The notes beneath the pieces were generated by a model. That model saw only the letters and a list, made by a program, of their open reading frames with translations, was not told where the DNA came from and did no database searches. This document shows positions 39,953-49,990 of a stretch of DNA of 64,000 nucleotides, in pieces; position 1 is the stretch's first letter, and every line of letters starts with the position of its first letter. The DNA is from Strongylocentrotus droebachiensis (lineage: Eukaryota > Echinodermata > Echinoidea > Camarodonta > Strongylocentrotidae), in NCBI GenBank assembly GCA_035222895.1, contig JAVYIG010004985.1:1-64000 (forward strand). Reading direction: 5' to 3'. Made by a program: the position numbers and the translations under genes.

Positions 39953-40139
39953 AAAGAATTTGAAGATGATTGCGAAGAAGAAGGATACAAAGGAGCACGG
40001 TAACTAAATGTTCTAAATTGAGTCGTACTGTCAATACTCGAAATCCAGTAATCCTAAAGAAATAGTTCTGTTCACTCTGTCGCCCAATTTTCGACTATGG
40101 TGTTCCTGTTTGGTTACCTTATCAAAGGAATCCACTTAC

Positions 40140-41600
40140 TTTATCAGAAAATATTTATATTGTACTATTAAAGATTTCTCAGTGGATTAGACCTAACAAA
40201 TTATCTTTAAATTTTCAGAAAACTAAATTAGCCCTTTTTAGTAATTCAATATATTCTTTGCCATTAAATATTGTTTTGTTGATAATAATGTGTCAGAAGA
40301 AGTGCCTCATATTAAATTTTTGGAAGTAACTGTCGGTAATAAGCTTTCATGAAAGTGTCATATTGATACTATTCGTAAAACCATTTCGCGAAAATGGGGG
40401 TAATAAATGGATTAAAAACTTGTCCTCCAATTTCGTCCTTGTTTATGTTATACTCATTTTTAATATTGCCATACCTGAATTATGGTCATCTTACTCGGGT
40501 GAATACGCGCAAATCGTTGTTAGATAGATTATTGCTATTATAAAAAAGTGCTATTCGTATTATTTGTAACTCTCATATACGCTCCCATACTGACCCATTA
40601 ATTTGGTGTACTAAACTATTAACAAAATTAACGACTTGTACATCTACACTGTCGCTCATAAAGGTGGAATATTTTAGTTTTATCCCAATTTATGGAATAA
40701 TTTTAAAAATAATTTAAAAATAATAGATCTAGATAATAGTATACATTTTCAGATTTTATTGAACAATAATTTGCCAATGTGTGCCCATGCCTTGAGCCAT
40801 AATGCATGGCCGTCCAGAGGATTTTTTATGTTGGGGACCGGGGTAAAATGCAATAAATTATTGAAAAGTTATTGCATTTTCTTTTCTTTTTTAATTTATG
40901 GAAACTGCCCCCTACCCTAGCCCCCGCTGCGTACAGTCATGGTTCAGTGACAAAACAATGGCCTCGTAACTGTGAGGCCCCAGGATCAAAACCGTGTCGA
41001 TGTGCTATAGTAGTGCCTTTTTGTGAAGCATTAATCCTCATTACTGTCATTTATGACTTAGGGGCATAGGTCCCCTATTTGATAAGCATAGTAGCATACA
41101 CATGCTTTAGCAGTCCCGCAAAACACACATTGGCAAATTATTATTCAATACAATCTGAGAATGTATACTTTTATCTAGATCTATTATTTTTAAATTATTT
41201 TTTAAATAATTCCATAAATTAGGGTAAAACTAAAATATTCCACCTTTATGAGCGACAGTGTATTAGGTCAATTTATGTATAAATAAGATAATAATAAGTT
41301 TCCTTCAGCTTTTGATTGTATGTTCTTTTTTAATCAATCAGTTAATAATTACCCAACTAGACAGTCGAATGAATTTCATTTGCCCCTTTTAAGAACTCTT
41401 TAGCTCAGAACATGTTTATTTATGATTGTCCCGAATTTTGGAACACTCTTGATATCAAAATAAAACATTCACTTTCAACCAATTCTTTTAAAATGAAAGT
41501 TAAGTTATTTGTATTGCAGTGTTATGAGAACAGTACATTTGGTTTTTTATATATATACAAAAAGGTCATCGTAAGATTAATCCAAATTGGTGTTAATTAA
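40140..41600 (+). pseudogene. Second decayed LINE (RT thumb and C-terminus)
   Basis: Read in broken frames, 40180-40640 gives RT-thumb phrases typical of CR1/L2-type LINEs: NKLSLNFQKTKLALFSN, VPHIKFLEVTVGNKLS, LILPYLNYGHLT, RLLLL and KSAIRII. It resumes after a MITE at 41263 with PTRQSNEFHLPLLRT and FWNTLDIKI. Stops and shifts show it is dead. An AT-rich 3' tract ending GGAAATAAAAATGTGAAC near 41830 may be its 3' end. Confidence 0.75.
40647..41260. mobile_element. TA-flanked MITE with long inverted repeats
   Basis: A 614-bp element with TA on each side (40645-40646 and 41261-41262). Its arms of about 138 bp begin CACTGTCGCTCATAAAGG and match inverted with few differences. TA targets suggest a Tc1/mariner-type mover. 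Inside is a further hAT-like scrap (near 40809-40945) and a tRNA-like stretch with GCCTC/GAGGC stem (near 40940-41000). No transposase is present. Confidence 0.88.
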
Positions 41601-42077
41601 AATTGCGCGCTCAGCCTCTCTCATCATGCTCTTAATTCCTACGTAATTTTTATTTTGTATATACACTCTACTTCAGTCATGCGGTCCACACCCACTTACC
41701 CCTTTTCTTTTGTATAATATCGTCCATGTAGTTCATAATTCTACCCTTGTGCTTCCACACTGCGTCTTATATGCCGAAACCCGTCTCTATTTTTTCTTCT
41801 TAAAAATGGAAATAAAAATGTGAACTTTGAATCTTGAGCCCTGATAATTATCTGGTCTCTATAAAAGTAGAAAAACGAGATAAATGAATTAGTGGGGATT
41901 GAACAATATTCGATTAAAATTAGGAATGTTATGAATTGTTAAAGTTGTCATGAGTGAAACTCAGATTAGCAACACTTCGACATATCTTGCGAGGTTCTCT
42001 CCAACACGCTCTTGCAGTGTTTTTTTTATATAAATGTTCATTTTCTTTCTTTTTGATGGCGGAATAGATTTGTTTTA
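41601..42077. other. LINE 3' tract and unannotated DNA
   Basis: Follows the LINE relic. No gene is recognised. Confidence 0.4.
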
Positions 42078-42316
42078 TAATAATAATAATATCCTAATAG
42101 CCTAAGTCCACTCCAAATTTTATTAAACCGAAACGGAAATTCGTTTTGCCCAATTGATTGTGAGCCACGCAGCCACTGAGCAGCGCCACATCGACGTTGC
42201 TCTATCCCTTATTGTTGAACGCCAACCAAGGTAGCAACAACTCCCATCTTTTAACGTCTTTTGGTATGACGCGGCCGGGGTTCGAACCCACGACCTCCCG
42301 GTTGTGAGGCGACACA
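42078..42316 (-). mobile_element. SINE fragment, tRNA-derived
   Basis: On the - strand the head has a B-box-like GGGTTCGAACCCCGGCC near 42280. The body follows, then an (ATT)n tail at 42078-42092. It matches the head of the SINE at 44345-44606 but is truncated at its 5' end near 42316. Confidence 0.7.
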
Positions 42317-42557
42317 GGGGATGTATAGAAACATATTAGCAATAATTATATGTAGTCGAAATTGCCTTACATTGTCATTTTGTTGATATGCCTCGAATAG
42401 TACAATCATATTTTGAACAATATGATTTTGTTTTTGTTTACCCCTGCCACATTCTTTACTTCATTCTGGTACATTTCTGTATATATATTATTTTTTTGGG
42501 TGGGGGGAGTAGTTTTTTGTAGTAACAGCAACCAATGAGGAGAGTCCTTAAGCAGAA

Positions 42558-43106
42558 ATTAATATGTCTTTGGGGAAATCCCCCAGCATTGCTTGTTGTT
42601 TTCGATCTAATTTGTATCGTTATTTTCATCATCATGTTAATATGCTTTCATTATAATGTATGTCATCGTTTGTTGTTGGGTATCTGGAAATCAATACAAT
42701 ATAAAATTTGGAAGTCACTAGGCACTCAAGACCTCAAAGAATTTAATATATCTTTGGGGAAATCGCCAAGCAATCGGTTGTTGATTTCTATCTTTTTTTT
42801 ATCGTCATGATCATCATCATGTTTATATGCTTTCATTATAATGTATGTCATCGTTTGTTGTTGAGTATCTGGAAATCAATACAATATAAAATTTGGAAGT
42901 CACTAGGCACTCAAGACCTCAAACAATTTAATATATCTTTGGGGAAATCGCCAAGCATTGGTTGTTGATTTCTATCTTTTTTGTATCGTTATGATCATCA
43001 TCATGTTTATATGCTTTCATTATATATGTCATCATTTGTTGTTGAGTATCTAGAAATCAATACAATATAAAATTTGGAAGTCATTAGGCACTCAAGACCT
43101 CAAGGA
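42558..43106 (+). repeat. 184-185-bp tandem repeat, three copies
   Basis: CTTTGGGGAAATC recurs at 42568, 42752 and 42937. The units share a GATCATCATCATG core and end GGCACTCAAGACCTCAA. Confidence 0.9.
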
Positions 43107-43499
43107 AGAAGTGGTTAAAAATGTAAGGGGACGAAAGCAAAGACTTTAACCAGCTCTTCACATTCCCTGCCGACTTTCTGGTCAAATTCTGCAGCCGGGG
43201 TGGGGGAGGAGAAAGGTTGGTAGTGAGCGGTAGTGTGGAAAACTTTGTTTGTTGTTAGTGTCTCTAAGGCATGCAGTATTTGATTTTAAATGAGTTATAA
43301 GAGAAATGCCCCCCCCCCCCTTAAAAAGTCTATATTTTAGCAGACCATAACGCCGCCATCCTAGTCGAGCGTCACTTACGATGACGGTCTCCTGCACTTT
43401 TGCACAAAGTGAGGATAATACTATGAATTCATAAGACTTTAGTATAAGAATATGAAGTTCGTTATTATGAGTATGTATATTATATGTAACTCACATTTT

Positions 43500-44215
43500 G
43501 ACATGCCAAGTAAATGTATCATTGTTTGCATATTCCTATTATACCTTGCGTTTACATGTTATTTGTTATCCAGTTATCGTATTTAGAAAATTGTAGAAAT
43601 AAACATAACATATAATGAAATCAAATAGGAAGGTCTGGATATAATTTCAATAAATAAAGGATAGTGTATTGTAACTTGCATGTCTATGTTAAGCATTTCT
43701 TCAATAAAGTGTATATGTTTTACGTATATTATCTTTAAAATGTTACGTACTCTTAGTTATAACACATAAGGAATGATTCGATAACATTCGATTTAGTGTA
43801 TTGTAACATATCTGTGTATGTCAAGAATTTCTTAAATGTAATTGTATATGTTGTTAACGTATTAAATCTGTGTAAACTGTACGTTTTTTATTTTTTTATT
43901 TAAGAAAGAAATGATGAGTCGATAACATTTAATTTGTGTATTGTTAATTGTACGCGTATGTTAAGCGTTTCCTTAATAGAATTGTTTATGTTTTTACTTA
44001 TTTTAATTGTGTAAACATGTACGTACTCTTTTTATATTAAAAAAATGCATCAGTCAAGAACATTTGATTTAGTGTGACGTAAATTGTAAGTGCATGTTAA
44101 GCATTTTCCAAATAAAATTGAGTATGTTTTAACGTATTGAACGGTGTAAACCTGTACGTTCTTGTTCGTTTTCTTTCTAAACAATTGCATGAGTCTAGAA
44201 CATTTGATTTTGAAC
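43500..44215 (+). repeat. Diverged tandem repeat of about 127-145 bp
   Basis: ATGTTAAGCATTTC-like phrases recur near 43690, 43818, 43948 and 44095. Each is followed by a GTATATGTT..ACGTATT block, a GTACGT block and an ACATTTGATTT block. Confidence 0.75.
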
Positions 44216-44342
44216 TGTTATCAAATTTATTAGATTTAGAAAATAAGACAACTGACAGAGAAACTCGAAACAAAAACAAAACAAAAACAAGTAGAGTGAG
44301 ATGAGGCGAACATTCCGCGAATATTCTTTTAATAATCCATTT

Positions 44343-44344
<2 letters not shown>

Positions 44345-44377
<33 letters not shown>

Positions 44378-44606
44378 GTTTTATTTACCCAGGGTAGCCA
44401 CTTCAGTTATAAAACTGCTCTCCCAGCGGGCCCTGCATAACATAACATGTTACTATTACCCTTCTCCAATCTAATATGCTGAGCGCCTAGCTAGAAGGCA
44501 GAAGGTCCCATCGTTATAAGTCTTTGGTATGACTCGGCCGGGGATCGAACCCACGACCTCCCGTTCATGAGGCGGACGCTCTAACCATTGAGCCACCATA
44601 CCCGTT
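44345..44606 (-). mobile_element. tRNA-derived SINE
   Basis: On the - strand the element starts with a tRNA-like head (44520-44606): an A-box TGGCTCAATGGTTAGAGC and a B-box GGTTCGATCCCC. A body of about 160 bp follows, then an (ATT)n tail at 44345-44375. This order is that of a Pol III SINE. It was copied by LINE machinery; the partner LINE is not known. Confidence 0.85.
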
Positions 44607-44959
44607 TAATGTAACCTAATCGAATGTATACATATTTGTTAATCGCCTCGATACGAATGATTCCATCCACCACGGCCACGAATAATAGTATTTAAAGCCC
44701 CACTATACTACTTGTAGCTACTTGCTCCCTCTATATCGAAAAATTCCCCAATCGGTGCCTGTTGGTCCCTCATGATCCTCTTTTTCTTATGTAAGTTGAG
44801 AGCTGATTTAATGAGATGGCCACCTGTCAGTGACCTCGCTGTGTGGTCTAATCCCTTCTGGCCCAGTAGTATTGATGGTCTTTAAATAGTCAAAATGCAA
44901 ATTTGATTTTATTGCGTCTTGTTAGGCAAGAAAATCCAAAATACATCTTCCAATATACT

Positions 44960-45240
44960 TTTAGAATAGTTTTAAAGGGTAACTCCACCCCTAAAAGCAT
45001 AACAATCAGAAAAAAGAGATCCGGCGAAGTTTGAGAAAAATATGAAAATAATAAGAAAGATGTTCTGAAAGATAATATAATGTCTTCTGACTTGACTTGA
45101 CAGATAATATGCGCTAATGCACTCGCAAACATAAAATATTTGTAAAATATATCATTACCTTTATCTGCAGGTAAAATTTCAATTATGCGAGAGTGTCTAT
45201 TTTTGCGCAGCGCCCTCATCTGTACACACGCATTATATGC
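44960..45240 (-). repeat. Probable dispersed repeat (no recognisable gene)
   Basis: Begins TTTAAAGGGTAACTCCACCC. A 109-residue - strand frame crosses it, but its hydrophobic, Phe-rich sequence has no domain I know. The start resembles a common MITE end, from memory only. Confidence 0.3.
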
Positions 45241-45316
45241 TATAACAAAACGCGCAAACTACAACATCCCTCCACATCTCTCCACTCATTGTTATTTAGG
45301 GTACGCGTATGCAAAT

Positions 45317-45420
45317 TCAAATTCAAACTTTATTGATTTCAATCCATACAGATAGGATCAATCTCAATTTGTGTACATTGGATAACAAATTTCAAAGTTA
45401 TAGTGTAACATGGATAATTG
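45317..45420 (-). mobile_element. Possible LINE 3' end fragment
   Basis: CAAATTCAAATTCAAACTTTATTG reads, on the - strand, as an AATAAA-containing tail like those of LINE 3' ends. No coding part is attached. Confidence 0.3.
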
Positions 45421-45825
45421 AGTGTAAGAATAAAGATCACAATAACCAGGAGTGACACAAATTAACATATTACTGCATGTCTCACCTGAAATATAATACA
45501 GGGATGAGAATAGATTATATTACTCGTAATACTTTATACAATTTGTCCCCCCTTTCATTTTCAAATAAAAGGAAGAAAACAAATATGAATATCTATATAA
45601 CATGATATTAAGACAATATACATATGTTTTATGATTACCAAATTTAGATGGTCACGACAACTCGACCCTATTCCTATTCCAAACTCGTGGGAGACGGTGA
45701 GCATGGGAAAGAATAAAGCATTTTACAATACTTAATTACATCGAGATTAATAGTAATGGTAAAAAAACAATCAATGATCTACTAATTTCGTATATCGTCG
45801 TATTTCTATCACATAATAGACAATC

Positions 45826-45870
45826 AATATATATATATATATATATATACGGATATATATATATATATAA
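45826..45870. repeat. AT microsatellite with central CGG
   Basis: Two TA-repeat runs flank ACGGAT, so the tract can fold on itself. Confidence 0.85.
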
Positions 45871-46134
45871 TGAAATATATAATATTACATGCATAAAGAT
45901 AAACAGCAAGGTAAATAACAGAGGTAAGAAATTACGTGGTTAAAAATAAAACTTGAACTTTGCATAAATGAATACATACATACACATACATAAATATATG
46001 TATTTTTTTTTTTAAATTTAAGGGGGGATGTTATGTGTATTTTAATGTTGATTTATTATTTTTTCAGTAGTTTGTCGTACATTTCGCTTATTCCAAATAG
46101 TATTATTGCATTTATGTCGGTTTCGTCATTGAAC

Positions 46135-46340
46135 ATATGTTCCCTCCTTTTGAAAGCACCCTCACCCTCCACTCCCCCCCCCCCCCCCCCCCCAAGTCCC
46201 TGTGTGTAAAGTATATACGGGCCCATTTTGTGTGTATTACGAGCCGGACTTTGTTGCGTGAAAAGTACCCCTTTACCGGAGATTTTGGGAGCATGAATGC
46301 GGCCCCTCTGTTCCCGGAGGGGGGCGGGCGGGTCGCGAGT
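46135..46340. mobile_element. Relative of the 35564-35974 element, inverted
   Basis: Shares, in inverse orientation, a block containing GCCGGACTTTGT, GAAAAGTACCCCTTTACCGG and a GCATG..CGG phrase. It also has C and G homopolymer ends (46171-46193 and 46316-46332). No exact target duplication was found. Confidence 0.6.
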
Positions 46341-46610
46341 CTATTCTTGCTAATGCAACACAGAAAATTGAAAATATAGAGAAAGGTCTAATTTAGATCA
46401 TAGGCATCTACATTCTATCTTTCTTGTCAAACATCGTGTAAAATGAATGGCTTGAAAGAAGATGTTGCGGATAGGTCAGAGACATCTTCTTGCAAAACAA
46501 AGTCTTCCTGTAACGTAGATGAACAAAAGCTTTAAATCATTCTCATTCATATTATCGGTCAGTGTCGTATTTAGATATTTTGGCGTCCGGGGGAAGCAAT
46601 GGAATTGCAA

Positions 46611-46642
46611 CACCCCTCCCCCCCCCCCCCCCCCCCCTCCCC
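46611..46642. repeat. C homopolymer tract
   Basis: A run of C broken by two T. It lies within what may be another hAT-like fragment beginning near 46559 (CAGTGTCGTATTTAG). Confidence 0.7.
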
Positions 46643-47022
46643 CGAAATACAAAATGCAAACTGGGGAAGCGAGCCAGAACCAACTATACACTTTCATTGT
46701 ACGTAAACAAATTCTCCCATGATAATAGAAAATATGAATGATTTGAATCATCATTTTATGCCTTTTAAAATAACTTTTACAAAATATTGTCAATGATGCT
46801 AACGGCTTTCCATAATTGTTAAGTCCAACTTAGATATAAGTTCAACTTAGGATCTTGTGAAAAAAAACCCTGGTCATTTCCGTTGATACGCCTATGATAG
46901 TACCAAAGCGAGGGACTCTTTGCGGATGATAAACAAAGGCGGTTCTCTTCTTTTTCTTGTCATATCAGGTAAAACAAACAAAAGAATATGAATAGTTGTG
47001 ACCAGTAAAATCAGTTATAACA

Positions 47023-47075
47023 GATACCTCGTTATATTAGAGCTCTTTATAACGAGGTTCAACTGTATCAATATT
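47023..47075. repeat. Small hairpin repeat
   Basis: ACCTCGTTATA and TATAACGAGGTT face each other around TTAGAGCTCTT. The outer CAACTG suggests a pogo/Tigger-like MITE end, by memory only. Confidence 0.5.
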
Positions 47076-47204
47076 ATATGCGTCAAATGCACATTTAGAA
47101 AATTTCAATTCGGCGCAAAATAAGATAATAACAATTGTGAATTCCGGGCGCTCCAGCATAAGAACTGTGGTCATAGCTGGCGGTCAAATAATATGTAGCG
47201 CTCT

Positions 47205-47361
47205 CAGTGGCGTACGCAGGATTTTTTTCAAGGGGGGGGGGGGGGGGGGTTTAAAATCAAAAGGGGGGGTTTTCCAAAAAAACATACATAAAACATACAC
47301 ATAAACAAAACTCGAGGGGGGGGGGGTTAACCCCAAAACCACCCCCCTGCGTACGCGCCTG
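47205..47361. mobile_element. Small hAT-like MITE with 8-bp target duplication
   Basis: This 157-bp element starts CAGTGGCGTACGCAGG and ends CCTGCGTACGCGCCTG. It is flanked by exact AGCGCTCT copies (47197-47204 and 47362-47369). Its interior is mostly G and C homopolymer. It is the same type as 56778-57098 and the fragment at 1-16. Confidence 0.93.
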
Positions 47362-47447
47362 AGCGCTCTAGCATATTATCGGTTACCCCGAATTAAACCT
47401 GGGTGGAAAGTAGCAAAAGTGGATTAATGTCTTGCCATTGGATATTA

Positions 47448-47522
47448 GTGCCGGGCTTTGATTCGAACCATCAACCCTTGGATTGAGAGTCAAGTTAATG
47501 AACCACTACACCACGTGACACC
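47448..47522 (-). repeat. tRNA-like sequence, probable SINE head
   Basis: On the - strand it reads GTGGTGTAGTGGTTCATTAAC (A-box-like). A near-paired anticodon arm and a B-box-like TGGTTCGAATC follow. Acceptor pairing is poor, so this is a tRNA relic or SINE head, not a working tRNA. Confidence 0.45.
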
Positions 47523-47635
47523 TCCACACGATATCGAATTATCAAGATAATAAAACGTTGTCGTTAACAATATTTAAATTAACATAACATAAACTGATCT
47601 TAACTTTAATTTAAATAACCGACTGTACGTCGTAT

Positions 47636-47955
47636 AAGGGAGTTTACAGATAGCACATGGTACAACTGACCCCAAATATTCACAGATCTTTTGCACATGG
47701 AGAAGTTCCACTTTGAGCATCTTAGAATAATAACTGCCAAAGTCCTAGATATGCTTCATGAATACCTTTTGTTTGACCTCTTGAAAAGAATACTTCCACC
47801 TGCGTATCATAGAATGTACCGTTGGTGCATAAATGAATAATGTTACATAACTTTCATGAGCGCATATCCAGTATTCATCTCTGTGGGTTTTACCACTTTG
47901 GTACAAATGACCTTTATCTGCCCATGCGAAGATTGTATCTGTAAACTCCCTTATT
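47636..47955. mobile_element. MITE-like repeat 3' of the B-box gene
   Basis: TAAGGGAGTTTACAGATA at about 47636 is mirrored by TATCTGTAAACTCCCTTA near 47937-47954, giving terminal inverted repeats of about 18 bp, possibly with TA targets. It ends about 40 bp beyond the B-box stop codon. Confidence 0.7.
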
Positions 47956-47995
47956 CTACCGTACCACTCGCCCGAGTTTCCCTGTAATGGAGGAC

Positions 47996-49630
47996 CTATA
48001 TTGCAAACAACTTTTTGTAGACAAACAGCTTGTCACCGTTACAACAGACCAGTCTACCCGATGGTGTGACGTAGCTAGGACTGGTGTAAGGAGTGCGGTC
48101 CGACTTCTCGAAAGATACGATTCTCCTTGCCTCAATTGCAGCATCGCTAGATACTTGATCCACTGACCATGATTTGAGTTCCTCATCAAGGTATGTGATG
48201 AAGAGAGTGTTGCTCTCTCTGTCAACGCCGCACCGAGACTCGGCCCACTCATCTCTGCTGATGGAGGCCTTTGGGATGCCTTGGTGAGAGATAATGGTGT
48301 ATTCATTTGCTTCAGTCTGCAAGGCTATGTCACCTGAAGACAGCGCCCTCAACTGGTCACAGACCTTGCCTTTAACGGTAAGAGTATCAACGATTCTACC
48401 ATCATCCGGATTGATGACGTATATATTTGGTTGGTAACGCTCTACAGCAAGGATCATGCCGTTCCGGTCAACATCAACGAAAATCCATGTGCACCAATCA
48501 GATGTGTTTCTCGGTATGTCGATGTTCCGGACGAGTTCCCATCGTCTGTCGTACAGTGAAATATGAACCTGTGATGGCTTATTTCTCTGGTCTATCCACT
48601 TGCCGCACACTACCAAGTCAGGAGAAATGGGAGCACACGATACTATGCACGTAGCATCTGTCAACTGGATCACCTTCTCAGTGTTGCCCTTGCTGAAGTC
48701 GGTCACGTACAATCCACGGGTATTTAACGCTGATGTGGCGCCCTCATTGTCGCAGATCATACCATCAAGATAGGCATCCTCAATCGATGGGGGAAGCTGG
48801 ACGGAGTAAGCAAGCTCCCATTTCCCAATGTAGCCAGCGATCCTCGTGTAGCCTTCCCCAGTTACGTCATCACCCTTGATGAACCTGATCCCCTTGACGG
48901 CATCCTTTATTTTAGCCAGCCTGTCAACAGTCTCCCAATCAGCACAAACATTCAAAATCTCATCAAGCGATGCAATGACCTGCGGACCCTGAGTTACCAT
49001 CACTTTGTCATCTCGCTGTATCACAGTAATTTTGCGGGTGATGTCCTCAACCGCATTGGTCGTGAACGTGTGTTTTATTCTGAAATCGCGTATACTGTTC
49101 CTAACGGTCGTAGCTATCGCGTCAACGTCCGCGAAATTTTTGTCACGAGTTTCCTTAATATCTTTTTCTCGTGGCTCACCATTTTCCTTGCATTTCTTAA
49201 TGCGAGCATCTCTTTTGTCGTTTATGATTTGGATTTCCTCGTCAGCTTCTAGGTTGATTCCACGAATTTCCTCCCCCTGTCCTTCTGTCTCTTTTCTCAA
49301 TCGTTTCTCGAAAGTGTCCAGCACATCGTACTCGATTGCTTGCAAAAAGCTACTAGCCCAAGCATCGCGGGAGTCGTTTAGTGACTCGAGTTGCACCTTT
49401 AAACGCTCTTTAGCTTCTTTAATATCGGCGAATTTATGTTCCAGCTCTCCCTTCATCTCTAAAATGACGTCTTCAATATCCTCTAGTTTACAGGCATGCT
49501 GGCTGTGATCTTTGGTTGCACATGGATGACATATAGGTATCACGTGGCTCTTGCAATAGAACTTGATTGGCTCATCGTGCTTGTCACATGACTGTGTCAA
49601 TATTGTTTCTGAGATTTTAGAAGACCACAT
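47996..49630 (-). CDS. B-box/coiled-coil/propeller protein (TRIM-like), 5' end broken
   Basis: The frame runs 544 residues from an ATG at 49630; most of it (from 49592 down) is host sequence. A B-box-type zinc site uses CDKH, FYC, CHPC and DHSQH, about residues 14-45. A charged helical region follows (about 50-170), likely coiled coil. The C-terminal half (about 270-540) has repeating beta patterns with LYDRRWELVRNID and DGRIVDTL, like the six-bladed propellers of TRIM56/TRIM2-type proteins. No RING is present. The first 13 codons come from the antisense 5' LTR of the inserted retrotransposon. The original start is displaced to 54603; without the insert the gene would give 555 residues with no frame break. 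Such proteins often act in ubiquitin or innate immune pathways; its role here is not known. Confidence 0.88.
   Translation of the reverse strand: MWSSKISETILTQSCDKHDEPIKFYCKSHVIPICHPCATKDHSQHACKLEDIEDVILEMKGELEHKFADIKEAKERLKVQLESLNDSRDAWASSFLQAIEYDVLDTFEKRLRKETEGQGEEIRGINLEADEEIQIINDKRDARIKKCKENGEPREKDIKETRDKNFADVDAIATTVRNSIRDFRIKHTFTTNAVEDITRKITVIQRDDKVMVTQGPQVIASLDEILNVCADWETVDRLAKIKDAVKGIRFIKGDDVTGEGYTRIAGYIGKWELAYSVQLPPSIEDAYLDGMICDNEGATSALNTRGLYVTDFSKGNTEKVIQLTDATCIVSCAPISPDLVVCGKWIDQRNKPSQVHISLYDRRWELVRNIDIPRNTSDWCTWIFVDVDRNGMILAVERYQPNIYVINPDDGRIVDTLTVKGKVCDQLRALSSGDIALQTEANEYTIISHQGIPKASISRDEWAESRCGVDRESNTLFITYLDEELKSWSVDQVSSDAAIEARRIVSFEKSDRTPYTSPSYVTPSGRLVCCNGDKLFVYKKLFAI
49588..49592. 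repeat. Target site duplication, left copy
   Basis: ATGAC directly before the 5' LTR; the exact second copy is at 54528-54532. Confidence 0.95.
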
Positions 49631-49761
49631 GTAAAGCTTCAATCAAAAGAGGGCGCCAGATGGCCCCATCAGTATTAAAACACTCTCTCGTTACTATACC
49701 AATCTGACTGTACTATCCTTTGTCGTCTGACATTAAATGCCATCGAACTAAGCTTGAAACA
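49593..49761 (+). repeat. 5' LTR of the Ty3/gypsy element
   Basis: A 169-bp direct repeat of 54359-54527. It starts TGTGTCAATATTG and ends TTGAAACA (TG..CA ends). By eye the two LTRs look almost identical, so the insertion is young. The primer-binding site should start at 49762 (TGATGACAGCGG), but I could not assign a tRNA. Confidence 0.95.
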
Positions 49762-49990
49762 TGATGACAGCGGTGAAAGTTTGTAAATCCATGTAGGAAA
49801 GTGTTTGTAATACACCATTAACTCTATTATGCGTCTGCATACCGTGTTATGAACTGGAATTCACCTGTTTACTTTGAGAGTCAACTCAACGTATAGTCAG
49901 CCCCACTCATGTAAGTTTGTGTAGTGTTACTTGCATGCAAAGCATTGACATTCGAGATCTCTGTCTGAATTGTTTGCTGTGGTGTACAAC

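Noticed and set aside
44890..45219. A 109-residue - strand frame
   Set aside because: Hydrophobic, repeat-like DNA with no recognisable family.
47448..47522. A working tRNA-Glu gene
   Set aside because: Resembles one in its boxes, but acceptor pairing is poor and the T-arm is weak.
49005..49508. A 167-residue + strand frame
   Set aside because: Shadow of the coiled-coil part of the B-box gene on the other strand.
49970..49990. Gag-Pol start at 49970
   Set aside because: The base triplet there is TTG. The first ATG of the frame is at 49991 and is the likelier eukaryotic start.
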